The notes: generated by a model from the letters alone, not told the origin. Counted from the stretch's first letter, positions 15,169 through 26,282 are shown. The stretch: 64,000 nt of DNA from Ceratothoa steindachneri (GCA_963969495.1 OZ018324.1:43770609-43834608), one strand, 5' to 3'. Numbers and translations are program-made.

Positions 15169-15204
15169 CTGAAGGTGGTCATTGTTAATGACCGAAACGT
15201 CCGG
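15169..15204 (+). ncRNA. Degenerate hammerhead-ribozyme-like motif (Penelope type)
   Basis: The sequence runs CTGAAGG, then a perfect 7-bp stem GGTCATT/AATGACC with a GTT loop (15177-15193), then GAAACGTC. This is the CUGANGA / stem II / GAAAC-GUC arrangement seen in the compact hammerheads of Penelope-like elements. The expected A after the G of CUGANGA is G, and one extra T lies before stem II, so it is probably inactive. It is followed by an AATAAA-type signal and an (AT)n array. Confidence 0.4.
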
Positions 15205-15243
15205 AAAATAAATGTTTGGAGCTACCACGTGGGTCTTCATATT

Positions 15244-15248
<5 letters not shown>

Positions 15249-15342
<94 letters not shown>

Positions 15343-15356
15343 AGTGTGTGTGTGTG
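15249..15356. repeat. (AT)n followed by (GT)n
   Basis: About 70 bp of AT passing into TGTGTG with a few interruptions. The 77-codon frame across it is not a gene. Confidence 0.95.
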
Positions 15357-16010
15357 GTGTTTTCTGATAGGGGATATATCGTTAATGTGTGAGGAGTGGT
15401 GTGTGTGAAACTTAAAGAAGTAATAAAGATATGCCTTATAAATTATGTGGAGTGGAATAACGGATTGCTTATGTAGGACAGTTTACTCGGCCGTTATTCG
15501 GTTGATTAAAAAAACAACCTAAATAAGAACTCGATCTTCTCTTGCCTAACCTACCCAACGCTTCACGAAATAAAGCGTTTTGGTGACGGATGTTAAATTG
15601 ATCTATCTAAAATCAACTTTACTTTCCTCAACTTTGGTAATATCAAAACAGAAATTAACTTTAAGAGAAGGAAAGGTTAACACTACTAAAAAAATCCAAT
15701 ACATATTTAAACACTAAAATTATTAATTAATAGAAGTAACAATAAAATTGATCAAAAAGGGAAAAAACACATTTTTCTTAACATTGAAGCGACCGTAATA
15801 TGTAGGAAAACGGAACTGAAAGATAATATATTGGATTGTAGAGCGAGAGTTGAAAGATGATTTGAGGAATGAGCATAGTTAAGCAATGTATTGTTTTTTT
15901 TTAATACAATGACTATGATATTTTTAAATATTGCAGCAAATGGTCCATAAATATTAGAGTCACTTTATATTGATAAAAGAAGCCATCGCTTAATGAGGGG
16001 GACTCCTCAA
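15357..16010. other. No gene seen
   Basis: AT-rich, no open frame or repeat of note. Confidence 0.5.
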
Positions 16011-16015
16011 GCCTC

Positions 16016-16917
16016 CTAAGAAGAAATAAGATAAAAAGAGAAAAGGAGAAAAAAGACAAGAGGAGAATAAATGAGAAAAATAGAAAACAGAGAAGATGAG
16101 AAAAAGAGAATAGGATACAAAAAGGAAAGGAAAAAGAGAAAATCAGAAAAAGAGGAGGGAGAAAAGAGAGAAAAGAGAAAACAAGAAAAGAGAAAAATAA
16201 GAGAAAAATAAGAGAAAAAGAGAAAGTAAAACAGAAGGAAAAACTCTTACAGATAGAAAGAGGAATGGAAGCCGGAAGAAAATTCTAAAAAGCTTAAGGT
16301 GAAGGAGAAAGGAAACCAATAGAGAAAGGGGAGGGGAAATGGAAGCAAAAACGAAATATGAATAATAAGAGATTGAGAAATGGAAATGGAGAGCGAAGCT
16401 TAAAATGAAAAGTAATGAAAAGCGTAAAAAAGAAAACTTAAAAGAAAAAAAGAGCTAGTACTAGAAAAAGAAAGGGAAGGTTATTGAAAAGATATTAGAA
16501 AAAGGAAAGGAAATTGAAAAGATATGTGAAAAAGTAAAATAATAAAGCAGTAAAGTGAAAAAGAGAAATAAAAAAGAACAATTAAGGGAAAATAGAAATA
16601 AAAAAGAACAATGAAGTGAAAAGAGAAATATAAAAGAATAGGAAACTGAAAAGGAGAAATGAAATTGAAACGGTAAAGGTAACTAAAATAAAAGCTGAAA
16701 GTAGAAATGAAAAGTAAAAATGAAAAGTAAATAGCAATGTAAAAATAAAGAGTAAAACAAATTTAATGGTAAAGAAAAAACAACAATATAAACCATAAAA
16801 TATAAGGATTAAAAATAAACTAGAAAATAGAAAGTAGCAAATATAAAATTTCAAATGAAAAATAGATAATAGAAAATATAAACTAAAAATACAAAATCTA
16901 AAATAGAAAAAAGAAAA
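16016..16917. repeat. 0.9-kb polypurine (GAAA-rich) tract
   Basis: The plus strand is almost entirely A and G for about 900 bases, built from loose AGAAAA/GAGAAAA words with few C and T. The 146-codon Phe-rich minus-strand frame here (17022-16582) is a by-product of the composition and not a gene. Confidence 0.9.
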
Positions 16918-18460
16918 CCTCATCTTTCTCAGGCCAGTTTCGTACACGCGTGAGGGTCCTAAACTCTTTTCTTGCGCCGAGGAACAGTGGATTGGGATTG
17001 TGATATTGCATCGCCGTACCAATTCGTCGGTTTATTGATCACCACTCTCTTTCTCTCATTTTATTCACTCATACAAATTCAGTCTTAATGAATTTTTTTA
17101 AAACCATGCTATAATTCATTATTTCCCAATCTCCTTCAAATCTGCAGTCAAATATATTCTACTCCACGAAATATTACTCACATAAATTATAAAAAATTTA
17201 ACCAGGTTAAATTAAATATCACGACCTAAATATGAATAGCCACAATGTACTGAGTGGCAAAAGTAGCAAAGCCTTTGCATTGATTAAAAATATCTCAAAG
17301 TATTTGCATAACCAGGGGTTAGTTACATCATATAATTCCGGCAGTACAATTATAGCAGCACGTTATCTTAACTTTCCTTGGAATTACAAGAACGCGAGCG
17401 TGAAAACGGATTCGTTCAATTTTGAACCTTCTAGCCCATTTAAATAATTGATAATGAACAAAGGCTTTATGAAGTAGCACCCTTCAGGCGCATTTGAAAG
17501 AACTCGAAAAAAAAAGATGACAATAAATAAAGTCGCAATCGAGTTTGTTATTCAGAACCTCTTCTCTAGAGAAACTGAAGAGAGAGAGAGAGAGAGGTTC
17601 TCCCTATTGTTTCACTCCAAAACTGAGAAAAGAGGTTTTCCGTCTTCTTCCTCTCCAGATTTTCAATAACATGGACATCGATTGTGCACACCCTTACTTG
17701 GACAAATTATATTAGAAAGTTTAGCATTACATACACATACATGTAAGTAATAAAACTCCCTACGAATCAAATCCAGTCCTTACCTAGGAATAAATTGGAT
17801 CGGCTCTCCATTCCATTCAATGTTCCACTTAGAAAATTAAACTTTCATCAAAATAGTAAGCCAGCAAACGTTGAAAAATAAAACATACTAAACGGTGTCG
17901 ATTTATGTCATACATCCAAGTGATTCTCCCCTACCTCCCGCGGAGGACTATTAAGAGTTATCTCTCTAATTCCTTTCAGGTGAACTGACTTGCATTAATT
18001 AACAATGATCGCTCGTAATACATAATAAATAAATAACTATATGCTTACAATTTAGAGTGATCTGTTTCACTCCGTTTGATATATTCTCCTTGAATCGCCA
18101 ATTGTTTTCACAATAGGAAGTTAAGGGGGAGGGGTAGCTGTTTTGCGTCAGTAATATGTGGATAGGAGTGGCCCAAAGCACTAGTACTCTACTTCGACAG
18201 GGTCACGAAACAGAGGAGAGAGAATGGGTAGGTTGTGCTTCAAAAAAGTGAAACGATAGCGATTTTGTTAATGACTACATGCAGAATATTGCGTGAGAGC
18301 TACTTAAATCTCAAGTGGAGAGTATTAGCGTATACCCCTAAAAGGAGGCTGGCTCAAATATTTGTGTCCGCGTTTGCTGGGAGTGAACACGGGCCTCGAC
18401 GCTAGAAAGCCATCGCTTTATCTAGTAGAGTAGCTCCTATTTGCTTTTGTTCCGAATTCT
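16918..18460. other. No gene seen; (GA)n at 17577-17597
   Basis: AT-rich with short frames. One 20-bp GA microsatellite at 17577-17597. Confidence 0.5.
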
Positions 18461-18470
18461 CAAGAATATA

Positions 18471-18599
18471 CAGGGTATCCCATAAGTCCCAGGACACTCT
18501 ACGTAGAACCTTTGTACAATTAATAACGTATAATATATTTAATAACATATTTATTCGAAAGTTGTACGTCGCGTCTCCTAGGACTTATGAGCCACCCTG
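18471..18599. mobile_element. 129-bp MITE with TA target duplication
   Basis: The left end reads CAGGGTATCCCATAAGTCC and the complement of the right end reads CAGGGTGGCTCATAAGTCC, giving imperfect terminal inverted repeats of about 26 bp. TA flanks both ends (18469-18470 and 18600-18601). Small size, inverted ends and TA duplication fit a non-autonomous Tc1/mariner-type element. No coding capacity. Confidence 0.75.
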
Positions 18600-18651
18600 T
18601 ACATATTAGCAGTATAGTTATTATACAGGATTGCTATTTTTAATATATATG

Positions 18652-18920
18652 CATCACAAGGTGTACTAAAAGTTGCTATGTACTTGAAATAAATAGCCTC
18701 GTCAGAATCAGTGAGGAAAATCCAATTCTTAGAATGTCTACAAGAGATCCAGGTTGAAAACCTTTGGACACCCTGTATATGAAAAATGGATGATATCTTT
18801 TAAAGATTTACTACTGGATCTCTTGAAGACCCTCTAAGAGTTGCCTTTTCTTTACTGTGATTCTGGCGTGAGTATTTATTACTAGTGCATAGTAATTTTT
18901 CGGATTCCGTGTATAGAAAT
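18652..18920. repeat. Foldback: two inverted copies of a 125-bp repeat
   Basis: 18655-18778 and 18810-18918 are inverted copies. Both share CTGGATCTCTTG, AGAC, TTTTC and a CTATG.ACT / ATAAATA box in reverse order. The outer ends (about 18655 and 18918) have GGTGTAC-like versus CACGGAATCC-like sequence, and the inner end of the left copy is ACACCCTGTATA. The pair could fold into a long imperfect hairpin. It looks like a MITE inserted twice head to head or a single foldback element. Confidence 0.6.
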
Positions 18921-19129
18921 TAATAAGCTTATTTTTCTTTGTGGATTTTAATAAATACATTTTAATTATTTCGGTGAATTTAAGTAAGTAGACTTCAAAT
19001 TCAATGTAATTAAAATATAAGAGTTATTGTCTAGATGAGGAATGTTTTCGCAGATATTCCTACATATTAAGTCGTATTTATAGAAAATTTTAATTTCCTT
19101 GATAGGCAACGAATCATCTTCGTGGAAAG

Positions 19130-19354
19130 GTGTTTAATAAGAATGATACTGATGCCATTAAGATAATTCAAGCCATTTATTTCTCAAAGGGAACTTGGAA
19201 GTTTAAAAATGATTATCCACAGAATAAGGCAGCACAAATGAATTCAACACTCATCCGGACTGTATCTGGTGACTTATCACAGTGCCAAATGGGCATCAAC
19301 TTCGCTGTACTTGGAAGCACTGTTTTCTGTTCAGCTTGGCGAGAGGTGAATTAA
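19130..19354 (+). CDS. Unassigned 75-codon open frame
   Basis: A plus-strand frame of protein-like composition containing AIYFSKGTWKFKNDYP. That segment has a faint likeness to the serpin AIYFKGxW motif, but the rest does not support a serpin and there is no start context or neighbouring exon. Treat as unknown. It may be an eroded exon. Confidence 0.15.
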   Translation: MFNKNDTDAIKIIQAIYFSKGTWKFKNDYPQNKAAQMNSTLIRTVSGDLSQCQMGINFAVLGSTVFCSAWREVN

Positions 19355-20050
19355 GAGCGCGTGCAAGTTACTAAAATTCCATACACTGCTACCAGGTAAA
19401 AATATATCGATTTCTGAAAAATCCGCCTCTATAGTGTTAGTACTAAATTTGATGTAGTAAATTGAGAGGTCCTCTACAAAATTCTGAACCGGCTAAATCC
19501 TGTTGGCTCATTCCCACGCCTTAGATAAATCTAATTTGCAAATAATTACTTTATTATTGTTTATATTATACCAAAAATAGCCTGACACGATACTAAATTT
19601 ATTTTAAAATTTAACATTTTATTTCTTCTTCTTACAAACTAACTCTCTATTCCACTTTGATCTTGATTTTGTACTTCTTGACTTTCCTGTAGTCGAAAAC
19701 GTTTATGAAATCACTGCAGGAAAACTGACGCCAATTTGTTGTTAAAAGTAATTGATGTAAATCCACTCGGCTTTGATTGTGCGATGGAAAAGCTCAAGTA
19801 GTAAATATCAATTAGAGCTCAAAAAACCTTCGTTCTAAAGATGATAGAGTGACAGTCAAACTTGCGGGCTATACAAGAAGCTTGCTATTCAAAGATTTGG
19901 ATCAAATCCTGAAGGATAATTGTGAAGCTTAAAAACGGTCATCTTCACTTAAAGTTGTTCTACCTGAATTTTTTATCTCTCAAGCGGCTTTGGTAAGTGA
20001 TAGAAAAGGTTCCAGCAAACATAATTAAAGGTATAATTTACCAGCATGTG
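19355..20050. other. No gene seen
   Basis: AT-rich sequence before the mariner pseudogene. Its 5' terminal inverted repeat may lie here, but I could not find a matching pair. Confidence 0.4.
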
Positions 20051-20059
20051 TAATTAAAA

Positions 20060-21010
20060 CGTATTTTCCATTGTGCAGAGGTGTGGCGAGAGGAAAGTAA
20101 AAAGGAACGAGATGTATGCTCACCTGCGCGCGGGGCACAATATCGCCAAGTGACTCACTGTCAGCCGGATGACCGTCCACAAAGTCGTGGAGAGGTTCAA
20201 GAACGGGCAAGACTTCAAACATTGACCTCGTTCAGACAGACATCAAATTGAAAGCCGTTTTCTTTTATAAAGGCCTTCGAAAGTGTTCCGAAGTTTAAAA
20301 TGACAGTTTCTAAGGAAAAACATCACACGGGCTAGTGCCTAGGCCCCTTAAGGAGGAGGGCAGCAAGAGCTTAAAGTTAAGGTGCGTGAAAAGCTCTATG
20401 CTCAGCGACCGTATGCGACATCAACGTCAGTATTGCTCTCATCACGTTTTCAACGAACCGAAGAGTGATGGCAATCGAATCCTCTTTTTCTTTCTCTGAT
20501 AGGAAAAAACCTCACAGTCGATCTGATCATCAACTCGCAGGAAGACCGCGTGAGAAGCTTCGGCTATGATGTCTCCAAGGTCAGCTATGTGTCCAAGACC
20601 AAGCACCCGGCCTCCTTGAAGATGGTCGACGGTATGGGCTCGAGTGGCCCCAAGATGCCACTGGTGTGGTTTGCGGCCGTTTAAAGACTCAACGAGGCCA
20701 ATTAGAGTGAAATCTTGGCCATAAAACGCCTGGACTTACAGAAGGATGGGGCCCGGCCCAGGGAGCCAAGACCGTACAAGAGCGGTTGGGGTGGAACATG
20801 AACTTCTCGTTGAAAGACCTCTGGCCACCATAGTGCCCCAACTTCAATCCCACTGACAACAACACGGGGGCGCTTGTTGATGGCAAGGCCTTCCCGGCCA
20901 GCCACAGCAACGTTGACAAGCTGATGTGCTAATTAACCGCGTGTGTGCTAGAATTAGGAACGACTTAAGGTCTGGCCTGGGGCGCGTGTTTGCCGCCAGG
21001 CCAGCCATAT
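20060..21010 (+). pseudogene. mariner/Tc1-family transposase pseudogene
   Basis: Plus-strand reading in several frames gives the expected domain order. An N-terminal helix-turn-helix reads LTVSRMTVHKVVERFKNG (20150). A DDE start near 20500 reads FSDRKK and then LTVDLI with RVRSFGYDV. Next come TKHPASLKM and MGSSGPKMPLVWFAA (20610-20680). A damaged second box, KDGARPRE (about 20735), stands for the usual QQDGAPAH. AKTVQERLGWNM and KDLWPP*CPNFNPTD follow, where SPDLNPLDY is usual, and a C-terminal KVCARIR..L-type tail ends near 21010. Sequences of this build act as cut-and-paste transposases with TA targets. At least four frameshifts and many stops make this copy dead. It is GC-richer than its flanks. 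It is the same subfamily as the minus-strand copy at 39.6-40.3 kb. Confidence 0.8.
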
Positions 21011-21056
21011 TGATCAATATTACAATTCACTCTATGTTTTTTCTCTTTCTCTTCCA

Positions 21057-21057
<1 letters not shown>

Positions 21058-21135
<78 letters not shown>
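21058..21135. repeat. (AT)n array
   Basis: About 78 bp of alternating TA abutting the tail end of the SINE copy at 21136. Confidence 0.95.
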
Positions 21136-21137
<2 letters not shown>

Positions 21138-21265
21138 AGAATACCATAAGAAAGAGAAAACTGAATAATTGTTTTCTTCTGAAAATGTTATTTCCTAATT
21201 CGAAAATTCCGTACTGGGGTGGGTTTTTGTACTAAGCACACTGAGGCAGCGAGCAACCGCTTTGA
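21136..21265 (-). mobile_element. tRNA-derived SINE fragment (copy 1)
   Basis: Minus-strand reading gives TGCTCGCTGCCTCAGTGTGC and, after about 80 diverged bases, CAGTTTTCTCTTTCT and then the (AT)n. The order is the same as in the better-kept copy at 41871-42030. The B box is damaged here. Confidence 0.6.
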
Positions 21266-21810
21266 TCTTAATTTAAGTTAGCCTCATCAATTCGGCTACG
21301 TGGAAGAAATTGTATTCTTCCGCATAGACAAGCTTTTAAGGCACGCTTCGCTACGTCAATCGGGACTATGAAAGAGAGAGAAATTAATTGGGAATTCAAA
21401 GGATAAAGGAAACATTGAGTTAAACACGTAGTAAATATACAATGTATATCCCGCATGAGCGCGAGAGAATGATGAAATAAATCCAGCATTTCTAGGATTT
21501 TACCAGCGCCAAAACTGGCATGCTTATTTCCATGGAATTCATCCCATGAATTAGAAAGTGTAGGAGCCGGTTTTGAAAGAAACCACCCGCTGCACCTGCT
21601 CCCCTAAGAATTAACTGAAGGCCTAGATCAAGGAGGCATTCGAATATCTTCCCAGAAATACAGTGAGGAATGCATATTTGGAGCCACCTTGAGGCCGCAG
21701 TGGAAGCTGAGTTTGGCTACTTTGAGTGAACTGTTATCTCCCACCCCTAATATAGAAGATATTTTTTTAAATTTTTAAAGTTAATTTATTTTAGGCATAG
21801 ATTTTGCAGA

Positions 21811-22230
21811 GTGAAGGTTTATTACCTCTTAGTGCCCCCAAATAGGTGGCACCCAGGGACCTGTCAGGAAAACCTTCATAGAAATGGAGAGCGTAAACGA
21901 ATTTTCTCACGTTTGAAAGTGAGCCAAGAAGAGCCATATTTGGATGTCTTGAAAATGAGATTCAGTGTCAGACCACCTGGGTCTGTTTCATATGATTTAT
22001 CTAAATGGTTAATAACTGCCGTTATCCTTTTTGTAAGGTGCATCTCAGATTCACATATATTTAATAGTTCTAACCACATAGAAAAACTTAATAACTTTCC
22101 TTACTCTTCCATCTTTGCTCTTTTTAGCTACGAAGATTATTCTCTTTTATCAAAGTTTCGGTCGATGATCTGTTTTAATCTCTTAAAGGTAAATTGTGTA
22201 AGGTTAATTTACCTCTGCCCACTAATTTAA
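21811..22230 (+). CDS. Unassigned 139-codon open frame
   Basis: One of the longest frames in the window that is not low-complexity DNA. The first 60 codons are of ordinary composition and the rest is AT-driven (Phe, Leu, Ser, Tyr, Ile). No domain, signal peptide or clear membrane segment is recognised. It may be a chance frame or an eroded exon. Kept at low confidence. Confidence 0.15.
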   Translation: MKVYYLLVPPNRWHPGTCQENLHRNGERKRIFSRLKVSQEEPYLDVLKMRFSVRPPGSVSYDLSKWLITAVILFVRCISDSHIFNSSNHIEKLNNFPYSSIFALFSYEDYSLLSKFRSMICFNLLKVNCVRLIYLCPLI

Positions 22231-22368
22231 TTTTAGATCTTGTTTCACTGTCTAATTAGTTTTTAGTCAATGGTAAATTAGGTCGACAAAAGTTTCTTTA
22301 AATGGTAAATTCTTTCGCTAAAAGTTTTCTCTAGTTTAATCAAACTTATATAGAGAATTTTTACTCGA

Positions 22369-22780
22369 GTGCACTTAGCACGGACGACTCTATGTATATC
22401 TCACTAAGTCGTTCGGTCGGTTCCCGATTGTAAATATTTGGCTGATTCTAACAAAATTTGAAACCCTTGTTATTTTACATTCTCTCAGTAGTGATATAAT
22501 TACCATTCTATTTCAAATGATGGAATTGCCAAGGTACTCCCGAGGTTATCCCAGAAATTATTATTTATGCCAATAACATCATAACTATTAGGCAAATTCT
22601 AGCCAAATTTGAAACCCTTATGTTGACTGACATTCTCTTTTAAATAATATAATTGCCAAGGTACATCCAAGGTTAGTCTGGGAATTCTTAAAATTTTGAA
22701 GGTCGTAAAGTTATAAATCAGAAAGTTAGTTAAAGCATACGACTTTTTGCTTAGTAGACCTTGTTTTGACTTTACTATCA
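22369..22780 (+). repeat. Dispersed repeat family with 128-bp units, copy A
   Basis: The copy starts with a GTCGGTTCCCGATT-type head and has two or three units of the motif GATTCTAACAAAATTTGAAA / TTACATTCTCT / AATTGCCAAGGTAC / AACATCATAACTATT. It ends in GAAGGTCGTAAAGTTATAAA and TAGTAGACCTTGTTTTG. Copies B (23896-24570) and C (34195-34886) have the same head, units and tail. Confidence 0.7.
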
Positions 22781-23662
22781 TTTGGGTTTGTTATATCGAT
22801 GATATGTATTCTTATGGCCCATTTCTGAAATGTTCCCGTTTTTCGGAACAAGCTTAACTCGCTCGTAACTTCAATTAAACTTAGTCCTGAAATAGAAGAG
22901 AACGCAACCCTTCCTTCCCAAGATTTAATAATACACCGCACGCTCTTTGGTTTCAAATCTGTTTATCGTAAATCTACTAATTTTTCATTCTATATTCATT
23001 ATTACTGCTCTCATCATATTATAAATAAAAGTTCTCTTTTTATCTCCATGTTTCTCCCTCCGTACCCTTCACCTGCTTAGTCCTGAATTCTTTGATATAG
23101 AAGTTTTTAAAAAAATCGACATTTTCCTGAAATATTTCTATTTCTTTAAAAATAAATGTCTTGATTTAGCAAAAAAATCCTTTTTCAATTTTGCACGTAA
23201 GCCCTCCTATTAATAAGAAGAATACTCTCGTATTACTATTTAATCCCTCTTTTGCTACTCTCCTTGATATTTTTAACGAATTAGTTATTTCTAATGTAGT
23301 TTACTATAAAAAAAATATTCATGAACTTTTATTGCAGAATGCTCCATCCACCAATGGCAATAATACTTAAGGCAAACTAGTAAATGTTTGCCAAGACGTA
23401 TATCTCAAAACAAATATAATGTCCGAGGTGAAGACCAGAGTAGTTCATTTTATAGACATATGTCACAATTTAACCTAACATCGATTGGAATTCAGATAAA
23501 ATCTTTTGTAATGCTAAAGATAATATTACGCGTGTTATTGAATCGACATTTATTAGTAAATTCCTTAATCTAAATATAAATCATGACTTGTATTAACTCG
23601 ATGACAATGTATATTATAAATTGCATTCAAACAAAAATGTCCAAACATTTATCGTGTAATGA

Positions 23663-23665
<3 letters not shown>
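22781..23665. other. No gene seen
   Basis: AT-rich, short frames only. Confidence 0.5.

Positions 23666-23666
<1 letters not shown>

Positions 23667-23699
<33 letters not shown>
23667..23699. repeat. (AT)n array, short
   Basis: About 33 bp of alternating AT. Confidence 0.9.
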
Positions 23700-23703
<4 letters not shown>

Positions 23704-23895
23704 TTTCAATAGTTATTCTCTTTCTATGCATAAATATACATGTATATGTGTGAATGCATGTATATAGGTATTAGCATTTGTATTCGTGTTTCTATGTTTG
23801 TGTGTACATTTAATTATATATGTACTTACATATCTGCCTCCCTTTTCTTTTCCTCCTCCTTTCTAAATTTATCTCCATCGTTAATTAATTTTTTA

Positions 23896-24570
23896 GTCGC
23901 ATATGAGTCTAGTCGTGAGCGAATCTACATATGACTTGGTCGGTCTCTCGGTCCCCGTTTTGATATTTTTTGCTGTTTGTGTAATAACGTTGTAACTATC
24001 CTGCTTATTTTAAAGAAATTTGAAAGCCTTATTTTGTTTTACATTCTCTTTCGAATAATATAATTGATAGCGTCCTGCTAAGGTTAGAGAGGGAATTTCT
24101 TTCTTTTGGCAATAACATCCTAACAATTCGGCCGATTCTAATAAAATTTGAAACTCTTATGTTGATTTACATTCCCTTTCAGATAATATAATCGACCTGG
24201 TCTTCGCAAGTTTAGCCCGGGAATTATTTTGTTTTGGCTATAAGTTCCTAACTCTTCTGCCGATTCTAACGGAATTTGATACCAACATATTGTTTTACAT
24301 TCTCTTTCGTATTATATAATTGCCAAAGTCTTTCTAAAGTTAGCCGGACAATTATTTTATTTTGGAAATAACATCATAACTATTCGGTCAATTCTAACTT
24401 TATTTGAAACCCTTATGTTGTTTTACATTTTCTTTGAATTATAGGATTGCCAAGCTCCTCTCAAGGTTAGTCCTGGAATTATTAAAGGTTTTGAAAGTCG
24501 TAAGGTCATAAATCAGAATAAGTGAGAGCACGAAACTTTTTGGTCAGCTTATTTTGTATTGAACTTTCCT
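23896..24570 (+). repeat. Dispersed repeat family with 128-bp units, copy B
   Basis: The head reads GTCTAGTCGTGAGCGAA and GGTCTCTCGGTCCCCGTTTTG. Four tandem units follow, with TTACATT boxes near 24039, 24166, 24294 and 24422, so the period is about 128 bp. The tail reads GAAAGTCGTAAGGTCATAAA and GAGAGCACGA. There is no coding capacity in any frame. Confidence 0.8.
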
Positions 24571-25480
24571 AATCATATCAACCATTGCTCCATTTTTCAA
24601 TCTATAATCCTCTATTTTATTTTTGATGGGTTTATTTTCTATCTTACAGAGGGGAACAATCCCGCCATACACTTTAATATTCATTTTCTATAAAGCAATT
24701 TTCCATACAGAACTCAAAATAACTAAATGATTTGCTTCGGTGCTTTATCATTATTTACCAACATTCGCATTGACTAGACACGCACTATAATTTTGGAGGA
24801 AGAATTCAATTATCAAATCAAATTTTATGTTTTTCTGCGTAATGAATTAAATAGTTACTACACATTATCTGGTTCATGGTTCGCCTACGTCAATTAATTT
24901 TTTCATCAAACTAGTAGAGTTATAATAGGCTCTCTATAAGGGTAACTATTTGTAGACTTCTTTATGACCCCATTAGGGAAGTAATATTTTATGTATACCT
25001 TCTTATTATTGGCATTTTGTTGTTGAGTTTTTGTAATTTTTGAAGTACCTGCTAATTGGTCAATAAATTTAAATTATCTTCAACCCTAATTCCCTTTATA
25101 AAATTCACGTTTGTGGAAGAACTGTATAATAAAATGCCGTTTATAGATATAGTAACTTTCAAACAACAATGACCGCTAACGGAAATTCACTGTGAATTGA
25201 CATATAAAAGTTCAACAAATAAAATCTTACTATACAGATCTTTCCAACTTATGTGTTCTCAACTGCCTTTTATAATTAGTTTGTTTTCCTGAAGGAATAT
25301 TTTGATACTAACTTCTTTTCACCTAATCTCCATGACAGTCCTTAAACTATTTCTAAATGAGCAGTTGCACTCCCTATCCCCCCTGGATTACCTATTGATG
25401 TTGCCAAAAAGCCTAAATTTTAGCCCAATTTAGAAATAAGTTTTCTTAAATAATATTTTAGTAGTAAGCTTTTCATAATT
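24571..25480. other. No gene seen
   Basis: AT-rich sequence, no recognisable feature. Confidence 0.5.
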
Positions 25481-25488
25481 AAATTTTA

Positions 25489-25707
25489 GTGCCAACTAAT
25501 AAATCCCCATATTTATTTTATAAACAGTACGAGTATCTCTATATGAATGATTCTCGCTTCGAAGATGATATCCTTCTTGAAACTGCAGCCATGGCGTTTC
25601 TTTCCAAATGTCCCAGTTCTACGAGTGCAACTGATATCGGCAATATTGTCAAGGCTCTTGTGGCGAGATTCCCTTGTTGCAGAAAGGAAACATACTGGAG
25701 AAACTAG
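25489..25707 (+). CDS. Unassigned 72-codon exon-like frame
   Basis: The frame follows a plausible splice acceptor (TTTTAG at 25483-25488) and is locally GC-richer. It contains SSTSATDIGNIVKALVARFP and ends in CRKETYWRN and a stop. The composition is protein-like and the frame does not overlap a repeat, so an exon of an old gene or domesticated element is possible. I do not recognise the family with enough certainty to name it. Confidence 0.3.
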   Translation: MPTNKSPYLFYKQYEYLYMNDSRFEDDILLETAAMAFLSKCPSSTSATDIGNIVKALVARFPCCRKETYWRN

Positions 25708-25980
25708 AAAATAATAATTGAGTATGAAACATATGTAGTATAAAATGTAAAATCAACATTTTTATAGATAGCTTTAAAGTATTAGCCTTTAATTCAAACC
25801 TAAAGCAATAAAAAAATTTAGCCCCACTTAATTATCCTAAACTAAATATTTTATGAGTCTGAGGATAAAGAGGGTGTTGTATGAAACGTTTGATCAATCA
25901 TTTCAAGAAGGTTCACTACTTATTGACGCTAGGTGTTTCCTTAATAAAATGTAACCTTGATAGCAAGGCTCATTTGAAAA
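25708..25980. other. No gene seen
   Basis: AT-rich spacer. Confidence 0.5.
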
Positions 25981-25981
25981 T

Positions 25982-26038
<57 letters not shown>
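25982..26038. repeat. (AT)n array
   Basis: About 57 bp. It abuts the tail of the minus-oriented SINE at 26039. Confidence 0.95.
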
Positions 26039-26041
<3 letters not shown>

Positions 26042-26226
26042 TCTATTAAACCACATAGAAAGAGAAAACGAAATAATTTTTCTTTGCAATAATATTTTGA
26101 TTACCTTTTTTCGAAAAAATCCGTGCAGGGAAGCGATTCGAACCAGGCACAGTGAGGCAGCGAGCACCACTTTCTCTTTCTATGTTGTTTAATGGATTCA
26201 TTTTTATCATTCTCTCGTGCTACTTT

Positions 26227-26228
<2 letters not shown>
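26039..26228 (-). mobile_element. SINE copy 2 plus inverted SINE tail
   Basis: 26039-26167, read on the minus strand, holds GTGCTCGCTGCCTCACTGTG, a B box GGTTCGAATC, TGCACGGATTTTTTCGAA, and the tail CGTTTTCTCTTTCTATGTGG. 26165-26228 then repeats the tail in the opposite orientation (TTTCTCTTTCTATGTTGTTT to CTACTTTGAGA) and runs into another (AT)n. So the piece has (AT)n at both outer ends. Confidence 0.7.

Positions 26229-26279
<51 letters not shown>
26229..26279. repeat. (AT)n array
   Basis: About 51 bp after the inverted SINE tail. Confidence 0.95.

Positions 26280-26282
<3 letters not shown>

Noticed and set aside
16582..17022. 146-codon minus-strand open frame, the longest after the transposase-like exon
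   Set aside because: It is Phe/Leu/Ser-rich only because it crosses the polypurine tract.
19130..19354. Serpin exon
   Set aside because: Only one short segment resembles the family; flanking motifs and exons are missing.
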